This document shows positions 39,672 through 50,673 of a stretch of 64,000 nucleotides of DNA, in pieces. The DNA comes from Klebsiella pneumoniae (lineage in GTDB: Bacteria; Pseudomonadota; Gammaproteobacteria; Enterobacterales; Enterobacteriaceae). Both the position numbers and the translations under genes were made by a program. Under the pieces are notes generated by a model. That model was not told where the DNA came from. It was given only the letters and a program-made list of their open reading frames with translations, and did not search any database. The stretch is taken from assembly GCF_000742135.1 (NCBI RefSeq), contig NZ_KN046818.1:5179815-5243814 (forward strand), read 5' to 3'. Every line of letters begins with the position of its first letter. Position 1 is the stretch's first letter.

Positions 39672-39720
39672 CCTGACTCTTCGCTACAATGCCTGTTCTT
39701 TATCCAACGAGACGACCATT

Positions 39721-40620
39721 GTGGCGCTGTTAATTATCACCACTATCCTGTGGGCCTTTTCTTTTAGCCTGATTGGCGAATACCTGGCCGGTAGCGTCGA
39801 CAGCTATTTTTCGGTGCTGATGCGCGTGGGCCTGGCGGCGCTGGTGTTCCTGCCTTTCCTGCGCACGCGCGGCCAGTCTCCGCGCACGATCGTGCTCTAT
39901 ATGCTGGTGGGCGCGATGCAGCTAGGCATCATGTACCTGCTGGCTTTCCGCGCCTATATCTATCTGACGGTCTCGGAATTTCTGCTGTTTACCGTGTTTA
40001 CTCCCCTGTATATCACGCTGATCTACGACCTGCTCAGCGGACGTAAGCTGCGCTGGGGCTATCTGCTGAGTGCCGCGCTGGCGGTGCTGGGGGCGGCGAT
40101 TATCCGCTATGACAAAGTCAGCGATCATTTCTGGACCGGGCTGTTACTGGTACAGCTGTCAAACCTCTGCTTCGCCATCGGTATGGTGGGGTATAAGCGT
40201 CTGATGGAGGTGCGTCCGATGCCGCAGCACAATGCCTTTGCCTGGTTCTATGTCGGGGCCTTTATCGTGGCGGTGGCGGCGTGGTTTATGCTCGGCAACG
40301 CCCAGAAGCTGCCGACCACCACGCTGCAGTGGAGCGTGCTGGTGTGGCTCGGCGTGGTGGCTTCCGGGCTGGGTTACTTTATGTGGAACTATGGCGCCAC
40401 CCAGGTGGATGCCGGCACGCTGGGGATCATGAATAACGTCCATGTCCCCGCCGGGCTGCTGGTTAACCTTGCCATCTGGCAGGAGCAGCCGCACTGGCCG
40501 AGCTTTATTAGCGGAGCGTTGGTGATCCTGGCCTCGCTGTGGGTCCATCGCCGCTGGGTCGCTCCGCACTCCGGACAAACGGCAGATGATCGCAGGCGTG
40601 GTTCCGCGCAGAGCGAATAA
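39721..40620 (+). CDS. bioP: Biotin transporter YigM (BioP)
   Basis: EamA-family carboxylate/amino-acid/amine transporter, 299 residues as in E. coli, starting at a GTG. About ten hydrophobic segments fill residues 1–280, with a basic hydrophilic tail [10 protein letters not shown]. coli YigM is the high-affinity biotin importer. The last 113 bases are also the antisense of the 3' end of metR, so the two genes are convergent and overlap. Confidence 0.92.
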   Translation: MALLIITTILWAFSFSLIGEYLAGSVDSYFSVLMRVGLAALVFLPFLRTRGQSPRTIVLYMLVGAMQLGIMYLLAFRAYIYLTVSEFLLFTVFTPLYITLIYDLLSGRKLRWGYLLSAALAVLGAAIIRYDKVSDHFWTGLLLVQLSNLCFAIGMVGYKRLMEVRPMPQHNAFAWFYVGAFIVAVAAWFMLGNAQKLPTTTLQWSVLVWLGVVASGLGYFMWNYGATQVDAGTLGIMNNVHVPAGLLVNLAIWQEQPHWPSFISGALVILASLWVHRRWVAPHSGQTADDRRRGSAQSE

Positions 40621-41461
40621 ACGCTTCGGTGACCGGTTGACGCTGTTCGCCATCGCGAACGGCCGCGTACAACCGGCTCCATAACCCCTCACCCAGGGTT
40701 TTGGTGACCACCAGGCCCTGGCGTTCAAAGCTTTCCACCACCCAGTGCGGCAGCGCGGCGATGCCCATCCGGGCAGCCACCATCTGGATCAACAACAGCG
40801 TGTTATCGACGCTTTTCAGCTGCGGGCTGATGCCGGCCGGCTGCAGGAAGTGGCGCCAGATATCGAGGCGCCCGCGCTGCACCGGATAAATCAACAGCGT
40901 TTCCGCGGCCAGATCCTCCGGGGTAACCAGCGTCTTCATAGCTAACGGATGCTCGGGCGCCAGCACCAGACGCACCTCAAAATCAAACATCGGCGAGTAG
41001 TGCAGGCCGCTGCGCGGCAGAATATCGGAGGTCATCACCAGATCCAGTTCACCCTGCTGCAGCGCAGGCTGTGGGTCGAAGGTGACGCCGGAATGGAAGT
41101 CGACCTCCACATGTGGCCAGCGGGCGCGGAAATTCTCCAGCGCCGGCGTCAGCCACTGAATACAGCTGTGACATTCGATAGCCAGCCTCAGCCGGGTCTG
41201 CTGTGGTTCGTTACAGTCCTGCAGGGCGCGAGCGATCTGCGGCAGCACCTGGTTGGCCAGCTGTAAGAGGATTTCCCCCTGAGGCGTAAAACGCAGCGGC
41301 TGGCTCTTACGCACAAAGAGACGAAAGCCAAGGCGCTGTTCCAGATCGCTGAACTGGTGAGACAAGGCGGACTGGGTCTGGTGCAGGGCCGCTGCCGCAC
41401 CCGCCAGTGAACCGCTGTTCCGCAACGCTTGCAGCGTTTTCAGATGTTTAATTTCGATCAT
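40508..41461 (-). CDS. metR: LysR-type regulator MetR
   Basis: Activator of metE, metH and related genes with homocysteine as co-effector. The 317 residues match E. coli. The N-terminal winged helix-turn-helix (about residues 3–60) includes [29 protein letters not shown] sequence, and the effector domain includes [15 protein letters not shown]. Divergent from metE; a MetR operator lies on its start codon, so autoregulation is likely. Its 3' end overlaps bioP by 113 bases in antisense. Confidence 0.96.
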   Translation of the reverse strand: MIEIKHLKTLQALRNSGSLAGAAAALHQTQSALSHQFSDLEQRLGFRLFVRKSQPLRFTPQGEILLQLANQVLPQIARALQDCNEPQQTRLRLAIECHSCIQWLTPALENFRARWPHVEVDFHSGVTFDPQPALQQGELDLVMTSDILPRSGLHYSPMFDFEVRLVLAPEHPLAMKTLVTPEDLAAETLLIYPVQRGRLDIWRHFLQPAGISPQLKSVDNTLLLIQMVAARMGIAALPHWVVESFERQGLVVTKTLGEGLWSRLYAAVRDGEQRQPVTEAFIRSARNHACDHLPFVRSAERPSGDGPTARPGSPTLR

Positions 41462-41473
41462 GAAAGTCCTTCA
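41461..41473. promoter_or_regulatory. MetR operator at the metR start
   Basis: TGAAAGTCCTTCA is a perfect match to the MetR consensus TGAA-N5-TTCA. Its first base is the last base of the metR start-codon complement. It could mediate autorepression of metR and contribute to activation of metE. Confidence 0.7.
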
Positions 41474-41524
41474 CTTCGCCATGAGCAATTTGCGCTTGAG
41501 GAATATACAGTAACTGTCAATTAT

Positions 41525-41548
41525 GGATGTGTAAACATCTGGACGTCT
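41525..41548. promoter_or_regulatory. Tandem MetJ (met) boxes
   Basis: Three adjacent 8-mers GGATGTGT, AAACATCT, GGACGTCT match the met box AGACGTCT at 5, 6 and 7 of 8 positions. They lie in the 247-bp metR–metE gap, where MetJ–SAM represses both genes in E. coli. Confidence 0.65.
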
Positions 41549-41708
41549 AAAACTCGTCATATTTCGACTTGCAGATGCGTTGGCTGCCTTGCTTACCCCA
41601 GTCACTTCCTTCAGTAAGCTCCTGGGGATGCGCATCGTTGCCGCCTTCCTGCAAGCCGAACTATTGAGATTTTTTCTTCAGATTCAATGAAATAAGAGAG
41701 GAACATAA

Positions 41709-43973
41709 ATGACAATTATTAACCACACCCTCGGTTTTCCTCGCGTTGGCCTGCGCCGCGAGCTGAAAAAAGCGCAAGAGAGCTACTGGGCGGGCAACGC
41801 CACTCGCGAGGAACTGCTGGCGGTAGGCCGTGAGCTGCGCGCCCGTCACTGGGAGCAGCAGAAACAGGCGGGCGTTGATCTGCTGCCGGTGGGGGATTTC
41901 GCCTGGTACGACCATGTTCTGACTACCAGCCTGCTGCTTGGCAACGTGCCGGCTCGTCATCAGAACAAAGACGGATCCATCGACATCGATACCCTGTTCC
42001 GCATTGGCCGCGGCCGCGCGCCGACTGGCGAACCGGCCGCCGCTGCGGAAATGACCAAATGGTTCAACACCAACTATCACTATATGGTGCCGGAGTTCGT
42101 GAAGGGCCAGCAGTTCAAACTGAGCTGGACCCAACTGCTGGATGAAGTAGACGAAGCGCTGGCGCTGGGCCACAAGATCAAGCCCGTGCTGCTGGGGCCG
42201 GTAACCTATCTGTGGCTGGGTAAAGTGAAAGGTGAACCGTTTGACCGCCTGACCCTGCTGAATACCATCCTGCCGGTTTACCAGCAGGTGCTGGCCGAAC
42301 TGGCGAAGCGCGGCATCGATTGGGTGCAGATTGATGAACCGGCGCTGGTGCTGGAGCTGCCGCCAGCGTGGCTGGAGGCCTTTCAACCGGCTTATGACGC
42401 CCTGCAGGGCCAGGTGAAGCTGCTGCTGACTACCTATTTTGAAGGCGTTAGCGACAATCTCGCGACCATTGCTGCGCTACCGGTCCAGGGGCTGCACGTC
42501 GATCTGGTGCACGGCAAAGATGATGTTGCCGAACTGCACAACCGCCTGCCGGCCGACTGGCTGCTGTCCGCGGGCTTGATCAATGGGCGTAACGTCTGGC
42601 GCGCCGATCTCACCGAAAAGTATGCGCAAATTAAAGACCTCGTCGGTAAGCGCGAGCTATGGGTCGCGTCATCCTGCTCTCTGCTGCATAGCCCGATCGA
42701 TCTAAGCGTGGAGACGCGCCTTGATGCGGAAGTGAAGAGCTGGTTTGCCTTCGCGCTGCAGAAATGCGGTGAGCTGGCGCTGCTGCGCGATGCGCTGAAC
42801 AGCGGCGATACAGCGGCGATTACCGAGTGGAGCGCGCCAATCCAGGCCCGTCGCCATTCGACCCGCGTGCACAACGCGGAGGTGGAAAAACGGCTGGCGG
42901 CGATCACTGCTCAGGACAGCCAGCGCGCCAGCCCCTATGAGGTTCGCGCGCAGGCACAGCGCCAGCGCTTTAACCTGCCGAAATGGCCGACCACCACCAT
43001 CGGGTCATTCCCGCAAACGACCGAGATCCGCGGCCTGCGCCTGGACTTCAAAAAGGGTAACCTTGACGCCAGTCATTATCGGACGGGGATTGCGGAACAT
43101 ATTAAGCAGGCGATCGTCGAGCAGGAGCGGTTAGGTTTAGACGTACTGGTGCACGGGGAGGCCGAGCGGAACGACATGGTGGAATACTTCGGCGAACATC
43201 TGGACGGTTTTATCTTCACGCAAAACGGCTGGGTGCAGAGCTATGGTTCCCGCTGCGTGAAGCCGCCGGTGGTGATCGGCGACGTCAGCCGTCCGCAGGC
43301 GATCACCGTCGACTGGGCGAAGTATGCGCAGTCGCTGACCGACAAGCCGGTGAAAGGGATGCTCACTGGACCGGTGACCATTCTGTGCTGGTCCTTCCCG
43401 CGGGAGGATGTCAGCCGTGAAACCATCGCGAAACAGATTGCGCTGGCCCTGCGTGATGAAGTGGCGGATCTGGAGGCGGCGGGGATCGGCATCATCCAGA
43501 TTGATGAGCCGGCGCTGCGCGAAGGGTTACCGCTGAAGCGCAGCGACTGGGATGCCTATCTGCAGTGGGGTGTGGAAGCCTTCCGCCTTAATGCTGCGGT
43601 CGCCAAAGACGACACGCAGATCCATACTCACATGTGCTATTGCGAGTTCAATGACATCATGGACTCCATTGCCGCGCTGGACGCTGACGTGATCACCATT
43701 GAAACCTCGCGGTCCGATATGGAGCTGCTGGAGTCGTTCGAAGCGTTCGAGTACCCCAATGAGATCGGGCCGGGAGTATATGATATTCACTCGCCAAACG
43801 TGCCGAGCGTGGAGTGGATCGAAGCGCTGCTGAAGAAAGCTGCGCAGCGTATCCCGGTGGAGCGACTGTGGGTTAACCCGGACTGCGGCCTGAAAACTCG
43901 CGGCTGGCCGGAAACCCGCGCCGCGCTGGCGAATATGGTGCAAGCGGCGCGAAATCTGCGCCAGTCCGCCTAA
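41709..43973 (+). CDS. metE: Cobalamin-independent methionine synthase MetE
   Basis: Transfers a methyl group from methyl-tetrahydrofolate triglutamate to homocysteine. 754 residues, one more than E. coli. Two barrel domains: the N-terminal one starts [21 protein letters not shown], and the C-terminal catalytic one carries the zinc ligands in HMCYCEF (His and Cys), the Glu near [13 protein letters not shown], and the Cys in [11 protein letters not shown]. Strong AGAGAGGA site before the ATG. Controlled by MetR and MetJ from the shared intergenic region. Confidence 0.98.
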   Translation: MTIINHTLGFPRVGLRRELKKAQESYWAGNATREELLAVGRELRARHWEQQKQAGVDLLPVGDFAWYDHVLTTSLLLGNVPARHQNKDGSIDIDTLFRIGRGRAPTGEPAAAAEMTKWFNTNYHYMVPEFVKGQQFKLSWTQLLDEVDEALALGHKIKPVLLGPVTYLWLGKVKGEPFDRLTLLNTILPVYQQVLAELAKRGIDWVQIDEPALVLELPPAWLEAFQPAYDALQGQVKLLLTTYFEGVSDNLATIAALPVQGLHVDLVHGKDDVAELHNRLPADWLLSAGLINGRNVWRADLTEKYAQIKDLVGKRELWVASSCSLLHSPIDLSVETRLDAEVKSWFAFALQKCGELALLRDALNSGDTAAITEWSAPIQARRHSTRVHNAEVEKRLAAITAQDSQRASPYEVRAQAQRQRFNLPKWPTTTIGSFPQTTEIRGLRLDFKKGNLDASHYRTGIAEHIKQAIVEQERLGLDVLVHGEAERNDMVEYFGEHLDGFIFTQNGWVQSYGSRCVKPPVVIGDVSRPQAITVDWAKYAQSLTDKPVKGMLTGPVTILCWSFPREDVSRETIAKQIALALRDEVADLEAAGIGIIQIDEPALREGLPLKRSDWDAYLQWGVEAFRLNAAVAKDDTQIHTHMCYCEFNDIMDSIAALDADVITIETSRSDMELLESFEAFEYPNEIGPGVYDIHSPNVPSVEWIEALLKKAAQRIPVERLWVNPDCGLKTRGWPETRAALANMVQAARNLRQSA

Positions 43974-43990
43974 TCGTTACGCGAAAAATC

Positions 43991-44018
43991 AAAAAGGAGG
44001 CATTTGCCTCCTTTTTTC
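43991..44018. terminator. Terminator of metE, also facing dlhH
   Basis: AAAAGGAGGC-ATTT-GCCTCCTTTT is a perfect 10-bp stem with A-run and T-run on its two sides. Both convergent genes, metE and dlhH, can use it. Confidence 0.9.
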
Positions 44019-44031
44019 ATGCTTAGGGCGA

Positions 44032-44844
44032 TTACCCTTTTTTACCGCCATACTGAGCAAACCAGGCGAGCATCCGCTGCCAGCCGTCTTTGGCTGACTC
44101 TTCATGATAGCTGGCGCGATAGTCGGCGTTAAAGGCATGATCGGCTTCGGGATAGACCACGATTTCCGCCGTGGCGTTGGCTGCCCGCAGCGCCTGACGC
44201 ATAGTCTCGACGGTGTCCTGCGGAATGCTGGCGTCTTTAGCGCCGTACAGACCAAGCACCGGGGCGTTGAGATCGACGGCGATATCTACCGGGTGCTTCG
44301 GCGAATTCAGTGATTTTTCTCCCACCAGCTTACCGTACCAGGCCACTGCCGCTTTAAGCTGCGGGTTATGCGCGGCATACAGCCAGGTAATGCGTCCGCC
44401 CCAGCAGAAGCCGGTGATCAGCAGACGATGGGCATCGCCGCCGTGGCGCGCCGCCCAGCTGGCGACGTGGTCGAGATCCGCCAGCACCTGCGCGTCCGGC
44501 ACCTTGCTGACCAGCTCTTTGAACAGGGTCGGGATATCGTGGTACTCATTCGGATCGCCCTGACGGAAGTACAATTCAGGCGCGATAGCCAGATAGCCTT
44601 CCTGTGCCAGGCGGCGACAAAGATCGCGAATATGTTCATGCACGCCGAAAATTTCCTGTACCACGATAACGATCGGCAGCGGACCGTCGGCATTTTTCGG
44701 GCGGGCGTGGTAGGCCGGCATGTTTTCACCCTGAGAGGGAATCGACGTCTCTCCGGCGATAATATGCTCTTCCGGCGTATGAACGGCGGTTGCGGCGTGT
44801 GGTGAAGCTGCAGGTGCGAATCCAGGTTGCTTGGTGGTGGTCAT
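44032..44844 (-). CDS. dlhH: Dienelactone hydrolase-family protein (YsgA/DlhH)
   Basis: 270-residue alpha/beta hydrolase. An upstream in-frame start at 44991 would add 49 non-conserved residues; the ATG with first base 44844 has CGGAGA five bases ahead and starts TTTKQPGFAPAASP as in E. coli. The nucleophile elbow is TGFCWGGR, with Cys instead of Ser as in dienelactone hydrolases. GLYGAKD supplies the Asp and DHAFNADYR the His. Natural substrate is unknown. Divergent from udp. Confidence 0.92.
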   Translation of the reverse strand: MTTTKQPGFAPAASPHAATAVHTPEEHIIAGETSIPSQGENMPAYHARPKNADGPLPIVIVVQEIFGVHEHIRDLCRRLAQEGYLAIAPELYFRQGDPNEYHDIPTLFKELVSKVPDAQVLADLDHVASWAARHGGDAHRLLITGFCWGGRITWLYAAHNPQLKAAVAWYGKLVGEKSLNSPKHPVDIAVDLNAPVLGLYGAKDASIPQDTVETMRQALRAANATAEIVVYPEADHAFNADYRASYHEESAKDGWQRMLAWFAQYGGKKG

Positions 44845-44973
44845 GGTATTCTCCGTACCCTTATTTATTAGCGCATCAGTAACTATAGACCCTTTACCTT
44901 TAGTTCGGGCGGTAATAAAGCACAGTGCCTGAAAGCGGCTATCTTTTGTTCTGTGATGATGAATATAACTTGT

Positions 44974-45078
44974 TAATGTGATGTGTATCACTATTTACTG
45001 AAAAACAACTGCAACCATTATTGGTCTTGGTGACTATCATCACAAAATGTTGCCAGGGGCTTCTGTACAGTACCGTTT
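44974..45078 (+). promoter_or_regulatory. udp control region: two CRP sites and promoter
   Basis: CRP site 1: TGTGA-N6-TCACT centred at 44984.5. CRP site 2: GGTGA-N6-TCACA centred at 45036.5. Centre spacing is 52 bp, the spacing typical of CytR/CRP-controlled nucleoside genes, where CytR binds between them. A -10 candidate TACAGT (45066–45071) would put site 2 near -41.5. In E. coli udp is controlled by CRP and CytR. Confidence 0.75.
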
Positions 45079-45116
45079 TGCTTCTGCTGATAATTCGACC
45101 CACAGAGGAGTTTTTT

Positions 45117-45878
45117 ATGTCCAAGTCTGATGTTTTTCATCTCGGCCTCACCAAGAACGATTTACAAGGGGCTACGCTGGCTATCGTCCCTGGCGATCCG
45201 GAGCGTGTGGAAAAGATCGCCGCGCTGATGGATAAGCCGGTTAAACTGGCATCTCACCGCGAATTTACCTCCTGGCGCGCGGAGCTGGACGGCAAACCAG
45301 TGATCGTCTGCTCTACCGGCATCGGCGGCCCGTCGACTTCCATCGCCGTGGAAGAGCTGGCGCAGCTGGGGGTGCGTACCTTCCTGCGTATCGGCACCAC
45401 CGGCGCGATTCAGCCACATATCAATGTTGGCGATGTACTGGTGACGACCGGTTCTGTCCGTCTGGACGGCGCCAGCCTGCACTTCGCGCCGATGGAATTC
45501 CCGGCCGTCGCAGACTTCGCCTGCACCACCGCGCTGGTGGAAGCGGCGAAATCAATCGGCGCCACCACCCATATCGGCGTAACCGCTTCCTCGGATACCT
45601 TCTACCCGGGCCAGGAGCGTTACGACACCTTCTCCGGCCGCGTCGTGAGCCGCTTCAAGGGCTCAATGGAAGAGTGGCAGGCAATGGGCGTGATGAACTA
45701 TGAAATGGAATCCGCCACGCTGCTGACCATGTGCGCCAGCCAGGGCCTGCGCGCCGGGATGGTGGCTGGGGTTATCGTGAACCGTACCCAGCAAGAGATC
45801 CCTAACGCCGAAACCATGAAGCAAACCGAAAGCCACGCGGTGAAAATCGTCGTGGAAGCGGCGCGTCGTCTGCTGTAA
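45117..45878 (+). CDS. udp: Uridine phosphorylase
   Basis: Phosphorolysis of uridine to uracil and ribose-1-phosphate in pyrimidine salvage; cytosolic hexamer. The ATG at 45117, seven bases after AGAGGAG, gives 253 residues, exactly the E. coli length; an in-frame upstream start at 45021 would run through the CRP/promoter region. Seen: phosphate-binding [27 protein letters not shown] and the ligand-binding [10 protein letters not shown]. Followed by a strong terminator. Confidence 0.97.
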   Translation: MSKSDVFHLGLTKNDLQGATLAIVPGDPERVEKIAALMDKPVKLASHREFTSWRAELDGKPVIVCSTGIGGPSTSIAVEELAQLGVRTFLRIGTTGAIQPHINVGDVLVTTGSVRLDGASLHFAPMEFPAVADFACTTALVEAAKSIGATTHIGVTASSDTFYPGQERYDTFSGRVVSRFKGSMEEWQAMGVMNYEMESATLLTMCASQGLRAGMVAGVIVNRTQQEIPNAETMKQTESHAVKIVVEAARRLL

Positions 45879-45896
45879 TTCAACTCTTTCCCTGTC

Positions 45897-45925
45897 AGGC
45901 CGGATCCTCCGGCCTTTCTTTTTTG
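45897..45925 (+). terminator. Intrinsic terminator of udp
   Basis: GGCCGGA-TCC-TCCGGCC (45898–45914), a 7-bp GC-rich stem, followed by TTTCTTTTTT. Confidence 0.9.
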
Positions 45926-46013
45926 CGTCGCCTCTCGCAGGAAATTCCTTTTAAACTGGACGTTTGTACAGCACAATTCTATTTTGTGTCATCAGGTTAT
46001 CGCAGGGGGCGTC

Positions 46014-47462
46014 GTGGATCTCTCCATTATTATCAGCGCGGTTATCGCACTGGCAGCCGGGTTAATGGTCGGCTGGCTGGCGACCAAAGCGCGTGCCGAT
46101 CAAATTCGGGCCGATCTCATCGAGGAACGGCGAGAGTTGGATATTGAGCTGAGCGCCGCCCGCCAGCAACTGGCGCAGGAGGCCCACTGGCGTGAGGAGT
46201 GTGAGCTGCTGAACAACGAGCTGCGCAGCCTACGGGATATCAATACCTCGCTCGAGGCCGATCTCCGTGAGGTCACCACCCGGCTCGAATCCACCCAGCT
46301 GCATGCGGAAGATAAGATCCGCCAGATGATGAACAGCGAGCAGCGCCTTAGCGAGCAGTTTGAAAACCTCGCCAACCGTATTTTCGAACACAGCAACCGG
46401 CGGGTCGATGAGCAAAACCGCCAGAGCCTGCATGGCCTGCTGACGCCGCTACGCGAACAGCTGGACGGGTTCCGCCGCCAGGTGCAGGAGAGCTTTGGCC
46501 AGGAGGCGCGTGAAAGACATACCCTGGCGCATGAGATCCGCAATCTGCAGCAGTTGAACGCGCAGATGGCACAGGAGGCGCTGAACCTGACCAAAGCGCT
46601 GAAGGGGGATAACAAAACTCAGGGCAACTGGGGGGAAGTGGTCTTAACCCGCGTGCTGGAGGCCTCCGGCCTGCGCGAAGGCTATGAGTACCAGACTCAG
46701 GTCAGTATTGAGACCGACAACCGCTCGCGGATGCAGCCGGACGTTATCGTGCGCCTGCCGCAGGGTAAGGACGTGGTGATCGACGCCAAAATGACCCTGG
46801 TCGCCTATGAGCGCTATTTCAACGCCGAAGACGACTACACCCGCGAAGTCGCGCTGCAGGAACACCTTGCCTCGGTGCGAAACCATATTCGCCTGCTGGG
46901 ACGCAAGGATTATCAACAGCTGCCTGGCCTGCGCTCGCTCGACTATGTGCTGATGTTTATTCCCGTTGAGCCGGCGTTCCTGCTGGCCATCGATCGCCAG
47001 CCTGAGCTCATCAGCGAGGCGCTGCAAAATAATATTATGCTGGTTAGCCCGACGACGCTGCTGGTAGCCCTGCGCACTATCGCCAATCTGTGGCGCTATG
47101 AGCACCAGAGTCGTAACGCGCAGAAGATTGCCGAGCGGGCGGGGCGCCTTTACGACAAAATGCGCCTGTTTGTGGATGATATGTCCGCCATCGGCCAGAG
47201 CCTGGATAAGGCGCAAGAGAGCTATCGCCAGGCGATGAAAAAGCTCGCTTCCGGGCGTGGTAATCTGCTGGCCCAGGCGGAGGCCTTTCGCGGCCTGGGC
47301 GTGGAGGTCAAGCGCGGGATTAATCCTGATTTAGTCGAACAAGCTACGGCTCAGGACGAGCAATATCGTCTCGAAGATGAGGATAACCTGCCGGAAAATG
47401 ACGCATTTTCCCCCGACTCTGCCGAGACGGTGCGTAGCCGGGAGGCGGCTCCGCCACGCTGA
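46014..47462 (+). CDS. rmuC: DNA recombination protein RmuC
   Basis: Protein that limits inversion at short inverted repeats; the C-terminal part carries a nuclease-like RmuC domain. The GTG at 46014, five bases after AGGGGGC, starts [22 protein letters not shown] and gives 482 residues (475 in E. coli). An N-terminal membrane segment (about residues 4–24) is followed by a long coiled coil (about 25–170, [13 protein letters not shown]…) and the conserved block [17 protein letters not shown] to [21 protein letters not shown]. The acidic tail is poorly conserved. Confidence 0.94.
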   Translation: MDLSIIISAVIALAAGLMVGWLATKARADQIRADLIEERRELDIELSAARQQLAQEAHWREECELLNNELRSLRDINTSLEADLREVTTRLESTQLHAEDKIRQMMNSEQRLSEQFENLANRIFEHSNRRVDEQNRQSLHGLLTPLREQLDGFRRQVQESFGQEARERHTLAHEIRNLQQLNAQMAQEALNLTKALKGDNKTQGNWGEVVLTRVLEASGLREGYEYQTQVSIETDNRSRMQPDVIVRLPQGKDVVIDAKMTLVAYERYFNAEDDYTREVALQEHLASVRNHIRLLGRKDYQQLPGLRSLDYVLMFIPVEPAFLLAIDRQPELISEALQNNIMLVSPTTLLVALRTIANLWRYEHQSRNAQKIAERAGRLYDKMRLFVDDMSAIGQSLDKAQESYRQAMKKLASGRGNLLAQAEAFRGLGVEVKRGINPDLVEQATAQDEQYRLEDEDNLPENDAFSPDSAETVRSREAAPPR

Positions 47463-47532
47463 AACGTATGGGAAATGCGCTGAGTCTGATACACTCAGTG
47501 AACATTTTCTTGAAAAGCAAGCAGGCATAGAG

Positions 47533-48288
47533 ATGGTTGAGGATTCACAAGAAACGACGCACTTTGGCTTTCAGACGGTCGCTAAAGAGCAGAAAGCAGA
47601 TATGGTGGCGCATGTATTCCATTCTGTCGCCGCAAAATATGATGTGATGAACGACTTGATGTCGTTTGGGATCCATCGTTTGTGGAAGCGTTTCACCATC
47701 GACTGCAGCGGCGTACGTCGCGGGCAGACCGTGCTGGATCTGGCTGGTGGTACCGGTGATTTGACGGCCAAGTTCTCCCGCCTGGTAGGGGAAACCGGCC
47801 GCGTCATGCTTGCTGATATCAATGATTCTATGCTCAAAATGGGCCGCGAAAAGCTGCGCAATATCGGCATCGTAGGCAACGTTGAGTATGTTCAGGCCAA
47901 CGCGGAAGCCCTGCCTTTTGCTGATAATACCTTTGACTGCATCACCATCTCTTTCGGTCTGCGTAACGTGACCGACAAAGAGAAAGCGCTGCGTTCGATG
48001 TACCGCGTGCTGAAGCCGGGCGGACGTCTGCTGGTGCTGGAGTTTTCTAAACCCATTATCGAACCGCTGAGCAAAGCCTACGACGCTTACTCCTTCCATA
48101 TCCTGCCGAAGGTGGGCGAGCTGGTGGCAAAAGATGGCGACAGTTATCGCTACCTGGCGGAATCTATTCGTATGCATCCGGACCAGGAAACCCTGAAAGG
48201 GATGATGCAGGATGCGGGCTTCGAAAACGTGGATTACTACAACCTGACGGCGGGTATCGTTGCTTTGCATCGCGGTTACAAGTTCTGA
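47533..48288 (+). CDS. ubiE: Ubiquinone/menaquinone C-methyltransferase UbiE
   Basis: SAM-dependent C-methylation in both ubiquinone and menaquinone synthesis. The 251 residues from ATG 47533 equal E. coli UbiE; the frame extends upstream to 47377 but overlaps rmuC and is not conserved. Seen: the SAM motif [12 protein letters not shown], acidic strand LADINDSML, motif [16 protein letters not shown] and [15 protein letters not shown]. ubiJ starts 13 bases later. Confidence 0.97.
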   Translation: MVEDSQETTHFGFQTVAKEQKADMVAHVFHSVAAKYDVMNDLMSFGIHRLWKRFTIDCSGVRRGQTVLDLAGGTGDLTAKFSRLVGETGRVMLADINDSMLKMGREKLRNIGIVGNVEYVQANAEALPFADNTFDCITISFGLRNVTDKEKALRSMYRVLKPGGRLLVLEFSKPIIEPLSKAYDAYSFHILPKVGELVAKDGDSYRYLAESIRMHPDQETLKGMMQDAGFENVDYYNLTAGIVALHRGYKF

Positions 48289-48301
48289 CAGGAGGGACGC
48301 T

Positions 48302-48907
48302 ATGCCTTTCACACCCCTGGTTACCGCTGGCATTGAAACGGCGCTGAATACTTTCCTCTGGCGCGACAAAGCGCTTAAACCCGCTCGCCAGCGCCTGCTG
48401 GGCAAGGTATTGCGGGTCCAGCTGCAGGATTTCGCCACGCCCGTGGTGCTGGTATTCAGCGAACGCCAGGTTGACGTCCTGAGCGCCTGGGACGGAGAGG
48501 CCGATTGCACCGTGATTACCCGGCTCAGCGTGCTGCCAAAACTGCGCAATCGTCAGCAGCTCACGGCGCTTATTCGCAGCGGTGATCTGGAAGTGCAGGG
48601 CGATCTGCAGGTGGTGCAGAATATGGTCTCCCTGTGCGACCTGGCAGAGTTTGATCCCGCTGAACTGCTGGCGCCCTATACCGGCGATATTGTGGCCGAA
48701 GGCGTCGGTAAAGTCCTGCGCGGCGGCGCTCAGTTTCTGCTGAAGGGGGCAGAGCGCCAGCAGCGCTATGTCGCGGAAGCGATCACTGAAGAGTGGCGCC
48801 TGGCGCCGGGGCCGCTGGAGCTGGCCTGGTTTGCTGAAGAGACAACGGCTATTGAGCGCGCGCTGGCCGCACTGGAAAAACGGCTGGAAACGCTGGAGGG
48901 CAAATGA
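48302..48907 (+). CDS. ubiJ: Ubiquinone biosynthesis accessory factor UbiJ
   Basis: 201-residue cytosolic protein with an N-terminal SCP2-like lipid-binding domain (about residues 15–115, [15 protein letters not shown]) and a C-terminal coiled coil ([17 protein letters not shown]). In E. coli it scaffolds the soluble Ubi complex with UbiK. Strong CAGGAGGG before the ATG. It overlaps ubiB by four bases. In E. coli a small RNA (EsrE) was also reported from this locus; no separate promoter was identified here. Confidence 0.94.
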   Translation: MPFTPLVTAGIETALNTFLWRDKALKPARQRLLGKVLRVQLQDFATPVVLVFSERQVDVLSAWDGEADCTVITRLSVLPKLRNRQQLTALIRSGDLEVQGDLQVVQNMVSLCDLAEFDPAELLAPYTGDIVAEGVGKVLRGGAQFLLKGAERQQRYVAEAITEEWRLAPGPLELAWFAEETTAIERALAALEKRLETLEGK

Positions 48908-50544
48908 CGCCAGGAGAATTACGGCGCCTGTATTTCATCATTCACACCTTTTTGAGCTACGGGCTCGATGAGCTCATCCCCAAAATGCGGATCACGCTGC
49001 CGCTGCGTATCTGGCGGCGGATGCTGTTCTGGATGCCAAACCGCCATCAGGATCAGCCTCTTGGCGCCCGCCTTCGGCTGGCGCTCCAGGAGCTGGGGCC
49101 GGTGTGGATAAAATTCGGCCAGATGCTTTCCACCCGCCGGGATCTCTTTCCGCCGCATATTGCCGATCAGCTGGCGCTGTTGCAGGACCGCGTGGCGCCC
49201 TTTGAAGGGAAGCTCGCGCAGCAGCAGATAGAGAAAGCGATGGGGGGGCTGCCGGTCGAGACCTGGTTTGATGATTTCTCCGTTGAGCCGTTAGCCTCGG
49301 CGTCCATCGCCCAGGTGCATACCGCGCGTCTGAAAGAGAATGGCAAAGAGGTGGTGATCAAGGTTATCCGCCCGGATATTTTGCCGATCATTAAAGCGGA
49401 CATGAAGCTCATCTACCGCCTGGCGCGCTGGGTACCGCGTCTGCTGCCTGACGGTCGTCGTCTGCGCCCGCAGGAGGTAGTTCGTGAATATGAAAAAACG
49501 CTGCTGGATGAGCTGAACCTGCTGCGGGAATCCGCCAACGCTATTCAGCTGCGGCGTAATTTCGAAGACAGCCCGATGCTGTACGTGCCGGAGGTGTACC
49601 CCGACTACTGCAGCGAAAGCATGATGGTAATGGAGCGCATTTACGGTATCCCGGTGTCCGATGTGGAGGCGCTGGAGGCCCAGGACACCAATATGCAGCT
49701 GCTGGCGGAGCGGGGCGTGCAGGTCTTCTTCACCCAGGTGTTCCGCGACAGCTTCTTCCATGCCGATATGCATCCTGGCAACATATTCGTCAGCTACGAG
49801 CATCCGGAAGATCCGCAGTATATCGGCATCGACTGCGGTATTGTCGGCTCACTGAACAAAGAAGATAAGCGCTATCTGGCGGAAAACTTTATCGCCTTTT
49901 TCAACCGCGATTATCGTAAAGTTGCCGAGCTGCACGTCGATTCCGGTTGGGTTCCGCCCGATACCAACGTTGAAGAGTTTGAGTTCGCGATCCGCACGGT
50001 CTGCGAGCCGATCTTTGAGAAGCCGCTGGCGGAGATCTCCTTCGGCCACGTGCTGCTTAATCTGTTCAATACCGCGCGGCGTTTCAATATGGAAGTCCAG
50101 CCGCAGCTCGTTTTACTACAGAAGACATTACTTTACGTAGAAGGGGTAGGCCGGCAGCTCTATCCTCAGTTAGACTTGTGGAAAACGGCGAAGCCTTTCC
50201 TCGAGTCGTGGATCAAAGATCAGGTCGGCATTCCGGCGCTGGTGCGCGCGTTTAAAGACAAAGCGCCATTCTGGATCGAAAGAATGCCGGAAATACCTGA
50301 GCTGGTGTATCAGAGCCTGCAGCAGAGCAAACAGCTGCAGACCAGCGTCGATACTATTGTGCGGGATATGCATGTGCGTCATGTGCGCCAGGGCCAATCC
50401 CGTTACCTGTTTGGTATAGGCGCGGTTTTATTGCTCAGTGGTACGCTGCTCTTTATCCATCGCCCTGAGTGGGGAATGATGCCCGGTTGGCTGATGGCCG
50501 GCGGTGTGGTGACCTGGCTTATTGGCTGGCGGAAAACCCACTGA
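48904..50544 (+). CDS. ubiB: Atypical kinase-like ATPase UbiB
   Basis: ADCK/ABC1-family protein needed for aerobic ubiquinone synthesis; it supports the Ubi complex at the membrane. The 546 residues match E. coli. The family-specific KxGQ motif is [16 protein letters not shown] near residue 65–80, the Ala-rich loop is [10 protein letters not shown], catalytic-loop-like [13 protein letters not shown] and metal-binding IDCGIVG follow. Two C-terminal hydrophobic helices (about 500–518 and 522–541) anchor it. Confidence 0.97.
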   Translation: MTPGELRRLYFIIHTFLSYGLDELIPKMRITLPLRIWRRMLFWMPNRHQDQPLGARLRLALQELGPVWIKFGQMLSTRRDLFPPHIADQLALLQDRVAPFEGKLAQQQIEKAMGGLPVETWFDDFSVEPLASASIAQVHTARLKENGKEVVIKVIRPDILPIIKADMKLIYRLARWVPRLLPDGRRLRPQEVVREYEKTLLDELNLLRESANAIQLRRNFEDSPMLYVPEVYPDYCSESMMVMERIYGIPVSDVEALEAQDTNMQLLAERGVQVFFTQVFRDSFFHADMHPGNIFVSYEHPEDPQYIGIDCGIVGSLNKEDKRYLAENFIAFFNRDYRKVAELHVDSGWVPPDTNVEEFEFAIRTVCEPIFEKPLAEISFGHVLLNLFNTARRFNMEVQPQLVLLQKTLLYVEGVGRQLYPQLDLWKTAKPFLESWIKDQVGIPALVRAFKDKAPFWIERMPEIPELVYQSLQQSKQLQTSVDTIVRDMHVRHVRQGQSRYLFGIGAVLLLSGTLLFIHRPEWGMMPGWLMAGGVVTWLIGWRKTH

Positions 50545-50628
50545 TCGGTTCGCCTCTTCATGACGCAGGCTTATTTGCGCAAAATCATGTCGGCGGCCTG
50601 ACGAAGAGGCGGCTCGCAGGATGGCGTG

Positions 50629-50634
50629 TATAAT
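50629..50634 (+). promoter_or_regulatory. Candidate tatA promoter -10 box
   Basis: A consensus TATAAT lies 40 bases before the tatA ATG, in the 129-bp gap after ubiB. No convincing -35 hexamer is seen at normal spacing, so strength is uncertain. Confidence 0.5.
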
Positions 50635-50673
50635 GCGTCCACACAATTCATCATCTGTCATAGGGGAACGTGT

